A stretch of 64,000 nt of DNA, from positions 1-64,000 of the forward strand of contig JAGIAT010000015.1 in NCBI GenBank assembly GCA_017744715.1. The letters are read 5' to 3'. Every line of letters begins with the position of its first letter. Within the stretch, counting starts at the first letter, position 1. This stretch comes from Niabella sp. (GTDB lineage: Bacteria > Bacteroidota > Bacteroidia > Chitinophagales > Chitinophagaceae). Shown in pieces: positions 52,637-62,942 of the stretch. Under the pieces are notes generated by a model. It saw only the letters and a list, made by a program, of their open reading frames with translations, was not told the DNA's origin and ran no database searches. A program made the position numbers and the translations under genes.

Positions 52637-54781
52637 TCAGTTTCCCTGCAAAGAAGTCCGGAAATAGCGCCGGGCATTCATAGGTTCAGCGCCGGCCCAT
52701 ACCGGCTCAGGCGTTCTTTGCTTTTGCACCGGTTGCGTTGTATGGCCGGCCCCCTCTGCGGGTTTTACCACAACTGCGGCACTGCCGGTAGTTTTTGCTG
52801 TGGGGCGTGCTGCAGGTTTTAAGAACCGGCGCAACCGGGTACTGTCCTTCGTCTGTTTGGTCCATTGCTCGGCCCTTACAGAATCGGTTTTATATTGCAG
52901 CCGGTCAAAATACCAGGGTACCAGGTTGGCATTCGCAATCCGTTCCAGGTCGGCTTTGCTTCTATTGGTCAAACTGTCCAGCAGGTATTGCTCCATCAGG
53001 ATGCGTGCAATCGGTCCGGCCCAGGTCCCCCCAAAACCCGCATTTTCCACCACCACCGCAATGGCAATTTTTGGATTGTTTTTCGGCGCAAAGCAAATGA
53101 ACATGGAGTTATCCTCCAGCTGTATACGCCTTCCATCCAATACCGTAGCATTTTCCGCCGTACCGGTTTTGGCACATACGTCTATACCGGGTATGGCGGC
53201 TACTTTTGCAGTACCCTGTGTTACCACATCCTGCATCCCGTTAATGATGGCATCATAAGCCACAGCGGAGATATGCGTTAAGGCTTCCTGCCGCTGCCGG
53301 TATTTTTGCAGCAGCGGGGCATCTGCCGGTGTTTCCCGTTCAATGCTGTCAATAAAATGCGGAATATAATAATACCCCCGGTTTGCAATAATACAGGCGG
53401 CATTGGCCAGCTGCAGGGGCGTTGCCAGCATTTTGTCCTGCCCCATGCCCAGGGTCAGATTGGTACAGGAGCTCCAGTTGCCTTTATAGTCTTCATCATA
53501 ATCCCCAACGGTTGGTATATTGCCCTTATCCTCACTGGGCAGGTCTACCCCCAGGCGCACACCCAGCCCCAGCTTGTGCATATACTCCTCCCATTTTTTA
53601 TACCCCTCTTTTATATTCCCATACCGGGGGTTATCTACCGTAAGCCGGTAGGTGTTTATGAAAAAGGAATTACAGGAATGTGCAATGGCCAGGCGCAGGT
53701 TATCTGCATGGCCGGCCCAGGACTCCAGGCAGCGCACCCTTCTGCCGCAGGCATCATATCCGCCGCGGCAAGGGTAACCGGAAGCCGGGGTAATTACGCC
53801 TTCATCCAGCGCTACCAGTCCGCCCAACGGTTTAAAGGTAGAGCCCGGCGGATACCGTCCTTTAATGCCCCTGTTTAACAACGGCCGCCTTACATTCAAT
53901 ACCATTTTGGCATAGTTCGCATTTTTTTGAGGGCCTGTAAGATCATTGGGGTTAAATAACGGGGCAGAAGCCATCGCCAGGATGCCCCCGGTTTTAGGGT
54001 CCAGTGCTACCACCGCCCCCACTTTATTGGCCATCAGCTTTTCGGCCAGCATCTGCAGGCGTACATCCAGGAAGGTTTTTAATCCCCGGCCCGCAATGGC
54101 CGTGGTATCAAAGCTGCCGTTTTCATAATGCCCCACCAGGCGGTTCTTATGGTCTTTGATCATATACTGCACGCCCCGCCGCCCCATCAGTACGTTTTCA
54201 TACTGGTATTCCAGCCCGCTCTTACCCCTGTAATCGCCCATGTGGTAAAAATTACCAGACCGTTGGATATCCTTTTCATCCACTTCCCCAATATATCCCA
54301 GGAAGTGCGCACCTACATTGTAGGGATAGGTACGCACCGGGCGTTGTTGTAAGGCAAAACCCGGAAAGCGCCAGCTGCTCTCTTCAAAGCGGGCCTGCAC
54401 TTCCGGCGTCAGCAACGATTGAAATACCGATGGGCGCGCCCGGCTGTTTTTAACAATGGCATTGATGATACGGGTTCTGAACTCCGCAGTATCAATACCT
54501 ACCAATTTGCAGAGCTCGGTCGTATCCAGGTGCTTTACTTCGGCCGGTGTTACCACCAGGTCAAACATAATGGTGTTGTTTAAAACGGATCTTCCCCTGC
54601 GGTCATAAATAATGCCCCGCTCCGGGTAAATGATCTTTTGAAAAACGGCATTGTCTTTTGCCAGTTCCAGGTATTTGCGGTTTACCAGCTGCAGGTTTGC
54701 CAGCTGGGCTACAATCAGTGCAAATACGCCTAACATGATCAGCTTTACCACATAGCCTCTCGGCTTATTGAATACAGGCAT
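52637..54781 (-). CDS. mrdA: Penicillin-binding protein 2
   Basis: A 714-residue class B transpeptidase for cell elongation, with one N-terminal membrane helix (YVVKLIMLGVFALIVAQLA). The dimerisation domain (about 50-250) holds RGIIYDRRG, and the transpeptidase domain shows Ser314 in GSTFKP, the SCN motif near 369 (AHSCNSFF) and KTGT at 538. The C-terminus ends in a Pro/Ala-rich tail of about 60 residues. mreC, mreD and rodA, which often accompany it, are not adjacent here. Confidence 0.95.
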   Translation of the reverse strand: MPVFNKPRGYVVKLIMLGVFALIVAQLANLQLVNRKYLELAKDNAVFQKIIYPERGIIYDRRGRSVLNNTIMFDLVVTPAEVKHLDTTELCKLVGIDTAEFRTRIINAIVKNSRARPSVFQSLLTPEVQARFEESSWRFPGFALQQRPVRTYPYNVGAHFLGYIGEVDEKDIQRSGNFYHMGDYRGKSGLEYQYENVLMGRRGVQYMIKDHKNRLVGHYENGSFDTTAIAGRGLKTFLDVRLQMLAEKLMANKVGAVVALDPKTGGILAMASAPLFNPNDLTGPQKNANYAKMVLNVRRPLLNRGIKGRYPPGSTFKPLGGLVALDEGVITPASGYPCRGGYDACGRRVRCLESWAGHADNLRLAIAHSCNSFFINTYRLTVDNPRYGNIKEGYKKWEEYMHKLGLGVRLGVDLPSEDKGNIPTVGDYDEDYKGNWSSCTNLTLGMGQDKMLATPLQLANAACIIANRGYYYIPHFIDSIERETPADAPLLQKYRQRQEALTHISAVAYDAIINGMQDVVTQGTAKVAAIPGIDVCAKTGTAENATVLDGRRIQLEDNSMFICFAPKNNPKIAIAVVVENAGFGGTWAGPIARILMEQYLLDSLTNRSKADLERIANANLVPWYFDRLQYKTDSVRAEQWTKQTKDSTRLRRFLKPAARPTAKTTGSAAVVVKPAEGAGHTTQPVQKQRTPEPVWAGAEPMNARRYFRTSLQGN

Positions 54782-54804
54782 AACGGTGCTTAACGCGTTG
54801 TTGT

Positions 54805-56310
54805 TTAAAGTTGTTCTGGTATGGGTTTCATTGATCCGGTTTCCCGGAAACGGGTATGCCAGCCAAGGGCTTCTTCCAGTAAATGCGGGGTATGACCGCC
54901 GCGTTTACAGGCCCGGTCAAAATAAGATTGCAGGGCCGGCCTGTAATCCGGGTGCACACAATGATCAATAATGGTTTGTGCCCGCTCCCGGGGCGCCAGT
55001 CCCCGCAGGTCGGCGATCCCCATCTCCGTAACCAGTATGTCTACATCATGCTCCGTATGGTCTACGTGTGATACCATGGGCACAATATGGGAAATGGTAT
55101 CCGATTTGGATGCCGCCTGTGTTACAAAAATGCTCAGGTAGGCATTGCGGGCAAAATCGCCGGAGCCGCCAATGCCGTTCATGATTTGTGTACCGCCAAT
55201 ATGGGTAGAGTTTACATTGCCGTACAGGTCAAACTCAATGGCGGTATTTATGGCAATAATCCCCAGCCGGCGGATGAGGCCCGGTGTATTGGAAATATTT
55301 TGTGGCCGCAACACAAATTTTTCCTTGTACTGCTGCAGGTTTTCAAATAACCGCCGGTGCCATTCTTCCGATACGGCCAGGGAGGAGGCAGAGGCAAAGG
55401 AAAGGATACCGGCATCCATCAGTTCAAAAGTGCTATCCTGCAGTACTTCGGAAAACATGGTGAGGTCATAAAAATTGCTTTGCCGGAATTCCGCCAGCAC
55501 AGCATTCGCCACGCGCCCAATGCCGGCCTGCAGGGGCAGCAACCGGTCTGTAAGATGGCCCAGCCGCACTTCTGCCTCAAAAAAGCTGAGGATATGCGCA
55601 GCCATGGCCGCCGTTTTTTCATCCGGCGGTGCCATATCCGCGGGGCTGTCCGGTATATCCGTAAATACGATGGCGGCTATTTTATCAGGGTCTACCGGTA
55701 TGGATTTACGGCCGATCTTATTCCAGGGGGCCACAATGGGTATCACGTTTCGGTGCGGGTAATCCTCCGCCTGGTAAATATCATGGATGCCGTATACTTC
55801 CATAGGTATGGTGGTATTGATCTCTATGATCACCTGTTTGGCAAACGCGGCAAAGGTTACGGAATTACCAACCGAGGTGGTGGGCACCAGGCTGCCGTCC
55901 CGCTCAATAAAAGCCACTTCAATAACGGCGATGTCCAGCGGGCCGATGATCCTGTTGTGGATCTGTTCCGCGCTTTCACTCAGGTGCTGGTCAATGAACA
56001 GCACCTCGCCCCGGTTAATCTTATCCCTTAAAACCGTATCCACCTGAAAGGGCATCCGCTTTTTTAACGCATGGGCCGCAGCCAGTTTTCCATCGGTACC
56101 ATGGCCTAAGGAAGCACCCGTAACCAGGTTAATCTGCAACGGCTCCTGCTGTGCGCGTGTGGCCAGTGCCGGCAGCACTACCTTGCTGTCTCCCGCCTTG
56201 GTAAAGCCGCTGGCGCCCACCGTCATGCCGTCCTTAAATAATTTTACGGCCTCTTCTGCGGTGGTTATTTTACTTTTTAACCGCTCCAGCCGTATGCGTT
56301 CGTTAAACAT
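54805..56310 (-). CDS. Acetyl-CoA hydrolase/succinate CoA-transferase-family enzyme
   Basis: From MFNERIRLERLKSKITTAEE at 56310 it has 501 residues, the usual length of the SCACT/Cat1 type. Two CoA-transferase domains are evident: TVGASGFTKAGDSK at the N-terminus and GGSGDFARNAYLS with TEMGIADLRGLAPRERA in the C-terminal part. It most likely moves CoA between succinate and acetate; hydrolase activity is possible. It is 23 bp upstream of mrdA on the same strand, but a functional link is not obvious. Confidence 0.88.
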   Translation of the reverse strand: MFNERIRLERLKSKITTAEEAVKLFKDGMTVGASGFTKAGDSKVVLPALATRAQQEPLQINLVTGASLGHGTDGKLAAAHALKKRMPFQVDTVLRDKINRGEVLFIDQHLSESAEQIHNRIIGPLDIAVIEVAFIERDGSLVPTTSVGNSVTFAAFAKQVIIEINTTIPMEVYGIHDIYQAEDYPHRNVIPIVAPWNKIGRKSIPVDPDKIAAIVFTDIPDSPADMAPPDEKTAAMAAHILSFFEAEVRLGHLTDRLLPLQAGIGRVANAVLAEFRQSNFYDLTMFSEVLQDSTFELMDAGILSFASASSLAVSEEWHRRLFENLQQYKEKFVLRPQNISNTPGLIRRLGIIAINTAIEFDLYGNVNSTHIGGTQIMNGIGGSGDFARNAYLSIFVTQAASKSDTISHIVPMVSHVDHTEHDVDILVTEMGIADLRGLAPRERAQTIIDHCVHPDYRPALQSYFDRACKRGGHTPHLLEEALGWHTRFRETGSMKPIPEQL

Positions 56311-56628
56311 GATGCAGGGTTTGAAAAATGATGGATGTTTTAAGCGCTGCAAAATTACGAACAGCTTGCGATTGAAGACTGATGAAGATCAGGTTGCAGC
56401 ATAATTTTTTTCAGCACCCGATTGGTTGCCGCTGGTACACATGCGCACCGATTTTTTTAAGCTCATTTCCCCGCATCCATCACAACGGGTATTCAGGAAC
56501 AGAAGCCGGCGCCCATCTGTATTTCAGCGCTTCGGGGGCAAACAGAACGCATACCCGAATACCGCTTTTTTGTCTTCGCTGCCGGCAACGTTTCTCCCTG
56601 CACCGGTGGCCATAAAAAGCAGGCCTAT
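56311..56628. other. Intergenic region without recognised gene
   Basis: About 320 bp between the CoA-transferase start and the smc terminator. The short frames crossing it do not look like proteins. I see no clear promoter. Confidence 0.45.
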
Positions 56629-56656
56629 AAAAAAAGCCACCCGTAAAACAGGTGGC
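56629..56656 (-). terminator. Terminator of smc
   Basis: GCCACC and GGTGGC pair around a 9-nt loop, followed on the minus strand by seven T residues. It lies 28 bp past the smc stop codon. Confidence 0.88.
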
Positions 56657-56683
56657 CCTATTAAAATAATAACAACTAAAAAC

Positions 56684-59600
56684 CTAATTCTGTGCGGCCA
56701 GGCTGCGGAAGTCTACGCTTACCAGTTTGCTTACCCCCGGCTCCTGCATGGTTACCCCGTAAATAACGTCCACCGTGCTCATGGTGGTTTTATTGTGCGT
56801 TACAATAATGAACTGCGAGTTTTCGCTAAACTGGCGGATCATATTGGTAAACTTACCTACGTTGGCATCATCCAGCGGCGCGTCTACCTCATCCAGGATA
56901 CAGAAGGGCGCGGGTTTAATCAGGTAAATGGCAAACAGCAGGGCGGTTGCCGTTAAGGTACGCTCACCCCCGCTCAGCTGGGTAAGGGAGGTAGGCCGTT
57001 TTCCTTTGGGCCGCGCCACTACATCAATACCGGTATCCGCAAGGTTTTCCGGGTCTTCCAGTACCAGGTCGCACTGGTCGTCTTCGGTAAACAACGATTT
57101 AAATACTTTCTGAAAGTTTTCCCGTACCTGGTTAAAGGTATCCAGGAACTTCTGGTTGGCCGTGGTTTCTACCTCTTCAATCGTTTTCAACAGGCTTTCC
57201 TTGGCATCTACCAGGTCATTCTTCTGCTCTACAATAAATTCGTAGCGCTTTTTCATTTCGGTAAAAGCTTCAATAGCGGTAGGGTTCACCTCGCCCAGGT
57301 TCTCCAGGCGCTTCTTCATCCGGTCGGCCTTTTCCTGTAAATCTTCCACCGCCGTTTCGCTGCTGCGGGGGTCATCCAGTATGTCTTCAATCTGGATCTT
57401 GAACTCCACGTTCAGCCGTTCGCGGGTACCGGCCAGCTGCAGCTTCAGCTCATTCAGTTTATCTTTTATGGCGGCCAGCAGGTGCTCTACCTGTTCCTTT
57501 TCGCGAATCTTATGCCGCAGCTCGCTTTCCTTTTCATTCAGCAGGTTCCGCATATTGTAATACGACTGGTCTGCCTCGTTCAGGATCTGCTGGTCCTGCT
57601 CGCGGCTGCGTACCAGGTTCAGCAGGGTTTCTTCAATTTCTTTCAGGGCCGCTTCCGAGCTTACGATTTCCCCGCCGGTATCGGACAACTGTACCGTGCT
57701 TTGCTCAATCTGGCGTTTCAGCTCGCCCAGCTGGTTGGTTTTAAAATTCAGTTCCTGTTTCAACGCCGTTACCTTGCTCTGCTGGCGGGTTACGTTCAGG
57801 TTAAATTCATTAAACTGTGCCGTGGCCTCCTGGTAGCTGCCTTCGGCCTGTTTAAAGGTATCTTCCGCTTCTGCCAGTTTATTGGCATTCTGCTGCAATA
57901 TTTCGGTAAACTCCTCCAGCGACTGGCGTACACCGGATATGGAGCTTTGGGTATGCTGTAGTTGTTCCGTTAATTCTTCCAGCCGGTTCCTGGCCGCGCT
58001 TTGCTGGCTTTGCAGGTTTTCCGAACGGTTCTGCAGGGCAAAAACGGCGTTGGTGAGCTCCTGTATTTCCTTTTGGGTTTCCTTAATGGCATTTTCCCGC
58101 AGGTCCTCGTTAAAGGCAATAACTTCATTGTGCCGGGCCTGTATCTGTGCCCGCAGGTGTTGCACCACTTCATCCTGTGCCGCAATATCCTCCTGCAGTT
58201 TTTCCAGGTTCTTTACCCGGCCAATCTTCTTTCCTTCAATGAGGCCCACGCTGCCACCGGTAAGCGTAAACTTGCCTTTTACAAACTTACCCTGCTTTTC
58301 AATCACTACAGCGCCGTTGCTGTTTTCCAGGGCTGCTTCCCCCTCGGCAATAAATACATTGCCCAGCAGGTGTTCTGCCAGTTTGCGGTATTTGGCTTCT
58401 ACCTCTATTACGTCCAGTGCCGGCAGCGCGCCCGCCAGGCTATGGCCGCCGTTATCCGCCGCTGCTTCAATTTTATTGAGCAAAAAGAAATTGGCCTTCC
58501 CTTTTTTCTGGTCGCTCAGCAAATGCACCGCCTGTAAGCCCTGCTGCAGGTCTTCTACCACATAATAGTTCAGGTAGGGCTCCAGCACGTTTTCCAGCGC
58601 CGTACGGTATTCTTCTTTTACATACAGGATATCGGAAAGGATGGGCGCCTGCGTGTTCCAGTCTTTATTATTGTGCAGGAACTTTACGCTTTCCGGGTAC
58701 CCTTCCATAGAGTCGATCATGCTCTTCAGCAGGTCGTGCTCGTTGCGTTTGGCATCCAGCACCCGGTTTTCGTCGGCCAGGCGGTTGCGCAGTTCCTCTA
58801 CAATGCCCTGCGTTTGCAGGATCTGTTCCTTGGTATGATCATGGTGGGCCTGCAGCTGCTCCAGCGAGGCGTTCTTTTCTTCCAGTTCGCGCACTTTCAG
58901 CTGGTGATCGGCCTGTACTTTTTGCAGGTGTTCTTCCCGCTGGGCCGATTCATCTTCGATCTGCTGCATGGCGCGCTGCAGGTTTTGTACGGAGGTATCG
59001 GCTACGGCTACTTTCTTTTCCGCCTCAAACTGCTCGCGCTGTACCTGCTGGTATTCCATCCGCAGGGTATCTACCCCGTGGCGCTGCTCATCCAGTATGT
59101 TGCGCCGGCGGGTTACTTCATCCCTGAAGTTTTCCAGTTGTTCGCTCAGCCCTTCATGCGCTTTTTCCTCATCGCCCACCTGTTGCTGGGTAAAGGCAAT
59201 GCTTTCTTCAATGCCCTTTAGCTGGGCATCGGATTTGGATAAAAATTCCTGCAAACCGGTTTCGCGTTCCTTCAGGTATTGCAGGCGCTGTACCGCCAGG
59301 TTTTTATCGCCCTCTTTGGTGCGTACCTGCTGTACCAGCTCGTTATAGGCCGCCTGCCTGCTTTGCAGAGCCCGTTCTTTTTCAATAAACACCAGCTTTT
59401 CCTGCTCAATATGTGCTTCGGCCGTAGCAATTTCCGCTTCCAGTTTTATGGACTTATCGGTTTCGGCCTGCTGCTGTTCATTCAGTTCTTTATAGGTAAG
59501 GTTAAACCCCTCCAGGGCCGCTTTGGCCAGCTCAATGCTTACCTCGCGGTATTCTTTTTTGATCTCGTGGTATTTTTCCGCCTTCTTCGCCTGGCTTTCC

Positions 59601-60214
59601 AGGGCCTTCAGCTGGTTGTTAATTTCAAACAGCAGGTCTTCAATCCGGTTCAGGTCCTGCTCCGTAGCATCCAGCTTTTGTTTGGCTTCTTTTTTACGGG
59701 TTTTATAAATGGAAATACCGGCGGCCTGCTCCAGCATGCGGCGGCGGCTGTTGTCCTTGTCCTTAATCAGGTCATCCACCATGTCCAGCGCAATAATGGC
59801 ATAGGAATCGGTGCTGATCCCCGTATCCATAAACAGGTTCTGGATATCTTTCAGGCGGCACTGCACATCATTGAGACGGTATTCGCTTTCCCCGCTTTTA
59901 TAAAACTTGCGGGTAATGCGCACCGTGCTAAACTCCGTGGGCAGGAGGTTCTTGGTATTTTCAAACGTAAGGCTTACCTCTGCCAGGCCGCTGGCGGAGC
60001 GGGTTTTTGACCCGTTAAATACCAGCGCATCCAGGTTCTCGCTCCGGAGGGCGCTGATTTTTTGTTCGCCAATTACCCAGCGGATGCTGTCCACAATATT
60101 GGATTTTCCACACCCGTTCGGCCCTACAATGCCGGTAATATTGTCGTCGAAATTAACGACCGTTTTATCGGCAAAACTCTTAAACCCCTTTATTTCAAGA
60201 CTTTTTAAACGCAC
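56684..60214 (-). CDS. smc: Chromosome segregation protein SMC
   Basis: From the GTG at 60214 (VRLKSLEIKGFKSFADKT) it has 1176 residues, the normal length; the frame is open 85 codons further but without SMC character. Walker A GPNGCGKS is at 31-38; two long coiled coils (about 165-500 and 670-1010) flank a hinge at about 510-660. LSGGERTLTATALLFA (about 1080) and Walker B LDEVDAPLDD (about 1103) form the C-terminal head. It condenses and segregates the chromosome with ScpA/ScpB, whose genes are not here. Confidence 0.95.
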   Translation of the reverse strand: MRLKSLEIKGFKSFADKTVVNFDDNITGIVGPNGCGKSNIVDSIRWVIGEQKISALRSENLDALVFNGSKTRSASGLAEVSLTFENTKNLLPTEFSTVRITRKFYKSGESEYRLNDVQCRLKDIQNLFMDTGISTDSYAIIALDMVDDLIKDKDNSRRRMLEQAAGISIYKTRKKEAKQKLDATEQDLNRIEDLLFEINNQLKALESQAKKAEKYHEIKKEYREVSIELAKAALEGFNLTYKELNEQQQAETDKSIKLEAEIATAEAHIEQEKLVFIEKERALQSRQAAYNELVQQVRTKEGDKNLAVQRLQYLKERETGLQEFLSKSDAQLKGIEESIAFTQQQVGDEEKAHEGLSEQLENFRDEVTRRRNILDEQRHGVDTLRMEYQQVQREQFEAEKKVAVADTSVQNLQRAMQQIEDESAQREEHLQKVQADHQLKVRELEEKNASLEQLQAHHDHTKEQILQTQGIVEELRNRLADENRVLDAKRNEHDLLKSMIDSMEGYPESVKFLHNNKDWNTQAPILSDILYVKEEYRTALENVLEPYLNYYVVEDLQQGLQAVHLLSDQKKGKANFFLLNKIEAAADNGGHSLAGALPALDVIEVEAKYRKLAEHLLGNVFIAEGEAALENSNGAVVIEKQGKFVKGKFTLTGGSVGLIEGKKIGRVKNLEKLQEDIAAQDEVVQHLRAQIQARHNEVIAFNEDLRENAIKETQKEIQELTNAVFALQNRSENLQSQQSAARNRLEELTEQLQHTQSSISGVRQSLEEFTEILQQNANKLAEAEDTFKQAEGSYQEATAQFNEFNLNVTRQQSKVTALKQELNFKTNQLGELKRQIEQSTVQLSDTGGEIVSSEAALKEIEETLLNLVRSREQDQQILNEADQSYYNMRNLLNEKESELRHKIREKEQVEHLLAAIKDKLNELKLQLAGTRERLNVEFKIQIEDILDDPRSSETAVEDLQEKADRMKKRLENLGEVNPTAIEAFTEMKKRYEFIVEQKNDLVDAKESLLKTIEEVETTANQKFLDTFNQVRENFQKVFKSLFTEDDQCDLVLEDPENLADTGIDVVARPKGKRPTSLTQLSGGERTLTATALLFAIYLIKPAPFCILDEVDAPLDDANVGKFTNMIRQFSENSQFIIVTHNKTTMSTVDVIYGVTMQEPGVSKLVSVDFRSLAAQN

Positions 60215-60551
60215 AGTATTTTTCCGTTTTATTGTATAGGCGAAAATAACGGTTCCGGCCCCAATGCTAAAGCCTGTTTTTGCACACCAATGGGTGGAAA
60301 ACAGGGCAAAAACGTGGAAAAGCTGTGGATAACCCCGGTACCGGAAGGCCTCCGCCCCGCGGCGCCTGCACTGCCGGGCTCCGCACCCACCGGGGGATAA
60401 TTTGCCCGCAAGGGCCCTAAACCGCCGGTTTACAGGGATATAACAACCGGTTTTGCGGATTGTTGGCACCGGAAAGCCCGGTTATCTTATCGTTACCAGG
60501 CGGCATGCAGCACATCAACGACGGCCGGTATCCGGTGAAACCACCGGCTGA
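60215..60551. other. Gap upstream of smc with DnaA-box-like motif
   Basis: The 337-bp gap has a perfect DnaA-box consensus TGTGGATAA (60324-60332, complement TTATCCACA) and two weaker GTGGAAA words at 60294 and 60314 in the same direction. The middle is GC-rich (60350-60400), and its lower end lies next to the smc start. No gene is seen in it. Confidence 0.4.
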
Positions 60552-61835
60552 TTATTGCAATGGCACACCAAATTGCTGAAAAACCGTCTGTTCATCTACG
60601 GGATAATACGTGGTACCGAGTATGGTATTAATGATGACAGCATTGCGGTAAGGCCCCAATCCTAATTCCGGAGCGGTAAAACCATGCGTATGCATTTCTG
60701 CATTTTGAACAAACAACGTATCCTTTTCGTCAATGGCATACTTACGGGTAATATTAAAATGCCCCTGCGCATCATAGCGGATCAGGTGTTTGATTGATTT
60801 CAGGAACGGAGGAGCTATTGTTTTATATCCGGTTGCCAGTATGATATGCTCCGCTTCCAGCTCAAAGCATTGCTCCTGTTCTTCATGATGAAACTGCAGT
60901 ACCCAGCCCTTCGTTTTTGAAGGACGCATTTCTTTCAATGATACATTGGTCATTAAGGTTACCGGAACAGGCATACCCTCGGTCATCAATTCATACAGCC
61001 GGTCGTAGATCGCATTGATTAATTGATAATTGACGCCCTTGTATAACGTATCCTGCTGCTGTATGGTAACGGGTTTGCGCGTTTGGGATAACTGATAGAA
61101 ATGATCGATGTAGGCCGGTGTTGCCATTTCAAAACTCAGCTTTGTATGTTCCATTGCATAAAACCGAGGCGACCGTGTCATCCATGACAAATGTTGACCC
61201 GGCACCGCGCCATTCTGTAACAGATCATAAAAAATTTCGGCAGCACTTTGTCCGGAGCCGACTACCACTATTCTTTTTGAATGTGATACTGCAGCCCGAT
61301 ACTTCAGGTATTGCGAAGAATGCAGGACCTGGTCACCCAGCAAGGATGCTGCAAAACCAGGAATGCTTGGTTGCGTACCTATTCCAATTACCACGTGCCG
61401 GGCCCTGATGCTTCTGGAAGCACCGGTAAACGGATGCACACCGGTTATGCGATAATATGGCCCGTCTTCCCCATACCCCACATCCGTAACGTGCCAGTTA
61501 AACTGCAGATTGGATAACTGATCACATACCCACCGGCAATACCGGTTGTATTCACGACGGGTAATGACATTGTTTTCATGAATGCCAAATTGTAATAAAC
61601 GGCCCTGTTTTCTTAAAAAATTAAGATACATGAATGCGCTGCATGGATCGGCCAGTGTTACCAGGTCTGCCAGGTAGGATACCTGCAGCGTGCTGCCGGG
61701 CAAAAGCATTCCTGCATGCCAGTTAAACTCCGGCTGCGCTTCCAGGAATATGGTCTTCAGGGATTGTATAGGCGCACACAATGCTGCCAGCCCCAGGTTG
61801 AACGGCCCGATGCCGATGCCGGCAATATCGTACAT
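60552..61835 (-). CDS. Lysine/ornithine N-monooxygenase for siderophore synthesis
   Basis: From MYDIAGIGIGPFNLGLAAL at 61835 it has 427 residues; GGAGG at 8 nt before that ATG supports it over the ATG at 61850. The FAD GxGxxxxG motif is at 6-13, the NADPH motif VVVGSGQSAAEIFYDLL near 193, and the C-terminal ATGYK near 345. It resembles the IucD/PvdA/SidA type, which hydroxylates the side-chain amine of lysine, ornithine or a diamine for a hydroxamate siderophore. It follows the membrane protein gene and is the last gene of the unit. Confidence 0.92.
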   Translation of the reverse strand: MYDIAGIGIGPFNLGLAALCAPIQSLKTIFLEAQPEFNWHAGMLLPGSTLQVSYLADLVTLADPCSAFMYLNFLRKQGRLLQFGIHENNVITRREYNRYCRWVCDQLSNLQFNWHVTDVGYGEDGPYYRITGVHPFTGASRSIRARHVVIGIGTQPSIPGFAASLLGDQVLHSSQYLKYRAAVSHSKRIVVVGSGQSAAEIFYDLLQNGAVPGQHLSWMTRSPRFYAMEHTKLSFEMATPAYIDHFYQLSQTRKPVTIQQQDTLYKGVNYQLINAIYDRLYELMTEGMPVPVTLMTNVSLKEMRPSKTKGWVLQFHHEEQEQCFELEAEHIILATGYKTIAPPFLKSIKHLIRYDAQGHFNITRKYAIDEKDTLFVQNAEMHTHGFTAPELGLGPYRNAVIINTILGTTYYPVDEQTVFQQFGVPLQ

Positions 61836-61836
61836 A

Positions 61837-62898
61837 CTATTGTCCTCCATGACGGATCGCTTTTATGTTTTTAATCCCTTTCAATACCACCGCCAATACC
61901 AGGAAGCTCATACCGGTAGTAACACATACTACCAGCAGCGAAGGAATCGTTCCCAGATGATTATAACCAAACAACGGAAAACACCAGAAAATAACAATCC
62001 ATTGCAGGATGTATGCAAGCATAACGTGATCGCTCAGCCATTGAAGTAAGCGGAACAGATGATTATCCGGAACTTTCTCTGCCAGCCCTACAAATAATAA
62101 CACCCATCCTATGGCCAACCCAATATGGAACAATGTTGCGCCCCTTCCCAACCTGTAGAACTCGGCCTGCCATTCAGCCGGCTCCGTTAATGATAACAGA
62201 TACCCGGTTAACATAAACCCCAGTGTCAGCACTGCCAGTAATCTGTTAAAACGCATGATCGTTATCTTTTGCAATAAGTTCCCTGTTAACAAACCAGCCA
62301 GCGGGTATAACAACCAGGGAAATAATGGGAAGAAGGTATAGGGCGGCTTTCCGTTTACCAGGGCCAACGGTATGGTAAACAGTCCGGCATCCCGCAAGGT
62401 CCAGGTAAGCGGCATCATCAGCAATACTACCAGAAATACAATGGCATACCACACCATATTGGACGTAAGCTTTTTCAAAAATGCGCAACAGGCATAGGCG
62501 ATGGCTGCAAACTGAAGAATATCGCCGGTTAAGAACAAATGCATGGCCACCCGGTCTGTTACCCCGTTATCTTCCAGGAACTGTTGAGGGATCCATCCCC
62601 AGTAATACGGTAAGAGTAATTTGAATATATTAAGTAAATACCCCGCGATGAGTAAGATCAACATGCGCTTTAAAATATATCCGGTCGTTTTTTCACGTCC
62701 CAGAGCAATAAACAGGCCCATCAACAGCATGAATAAAGGCGCTCCAGAAGTTTCCGCCAGAAAACCCAGTATAAAACCTACCGGGCCCTGTTTTACGGCG
62801 GGCAGGCTATATAACAGTACGGTGTGGATCGCCGGCATTACCAGCACCACAAAACCCCGGGCCAGTGAAAAACCTTGTCGTTGGTATGGCGTTAGCAT
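61837..62898 (-). CDS. Polytopic acyltransferase-like membrane protein
   Basis: A 353-residue protein with about 10 helices. The N-terminus QGFSLARGFVVLVMPAIHTVL and the second segment TSGAPLFMLLMGLFIALGRE resemble acyltransferase-3/HGSNAT/DUF1624-type proteins (Arg, His and APLF pattern). It lies between the siderophore acetyltransferase and hydroxylase genes and ends one base before the hydroxylase start. It may acylate or export the siderophore; neither is shown by motif. Confidence 0.75.
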   Translation of the reverse strand: MLTPYQRQGFSLARGFVVLVMPAIHTVLLYSLPAVKQGPVGFILGFLAETSGAPLFMLLMGLFIALGREKTTGYILKRMLILLIAGYLLNIFKLLLPYYWGWIPQQFLEDNGVTDRVAMHLFLTGDILQFAAIAYACCAFLKKLTSNMVWYAIVFLVVLLMMPLTWTLRDAGLFTIPLALVNGKPPYTFFPLFPWLLYPLAGLLTGNLLQKITIMRFNRLLAVLTLGFMLTGYLLSLTEPAEWQAEFYRLGRGATLFHIGLAIGWVLLFVGLAEKVPDNHLFRLLQWLSDHVMLAYILQWIVIFWCFPLFGYNHLGTIPSLLVVCVTTGMSFLVLAVVLKGIKNIKAIRHGGQ

Positions 62899-62942
62899 AT
62901 AAAATCGATTTAAAAGATTTAAGAATAAACAGGAAATGTTTT

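Noticed and set aside
57482..58565. Overlapping plus-strand frames inside smc
   Set aside because: They are shadows of the coiled-coil coding strand with skewed composition.
60215..60469. 85-codon N-terminal extension of SMC
   Set aside because: SMC proteins begin with the xRLKSLEIKGF segment, which starts at the GTG at 60214; the extension is Cys- and Arg-rich without sense.
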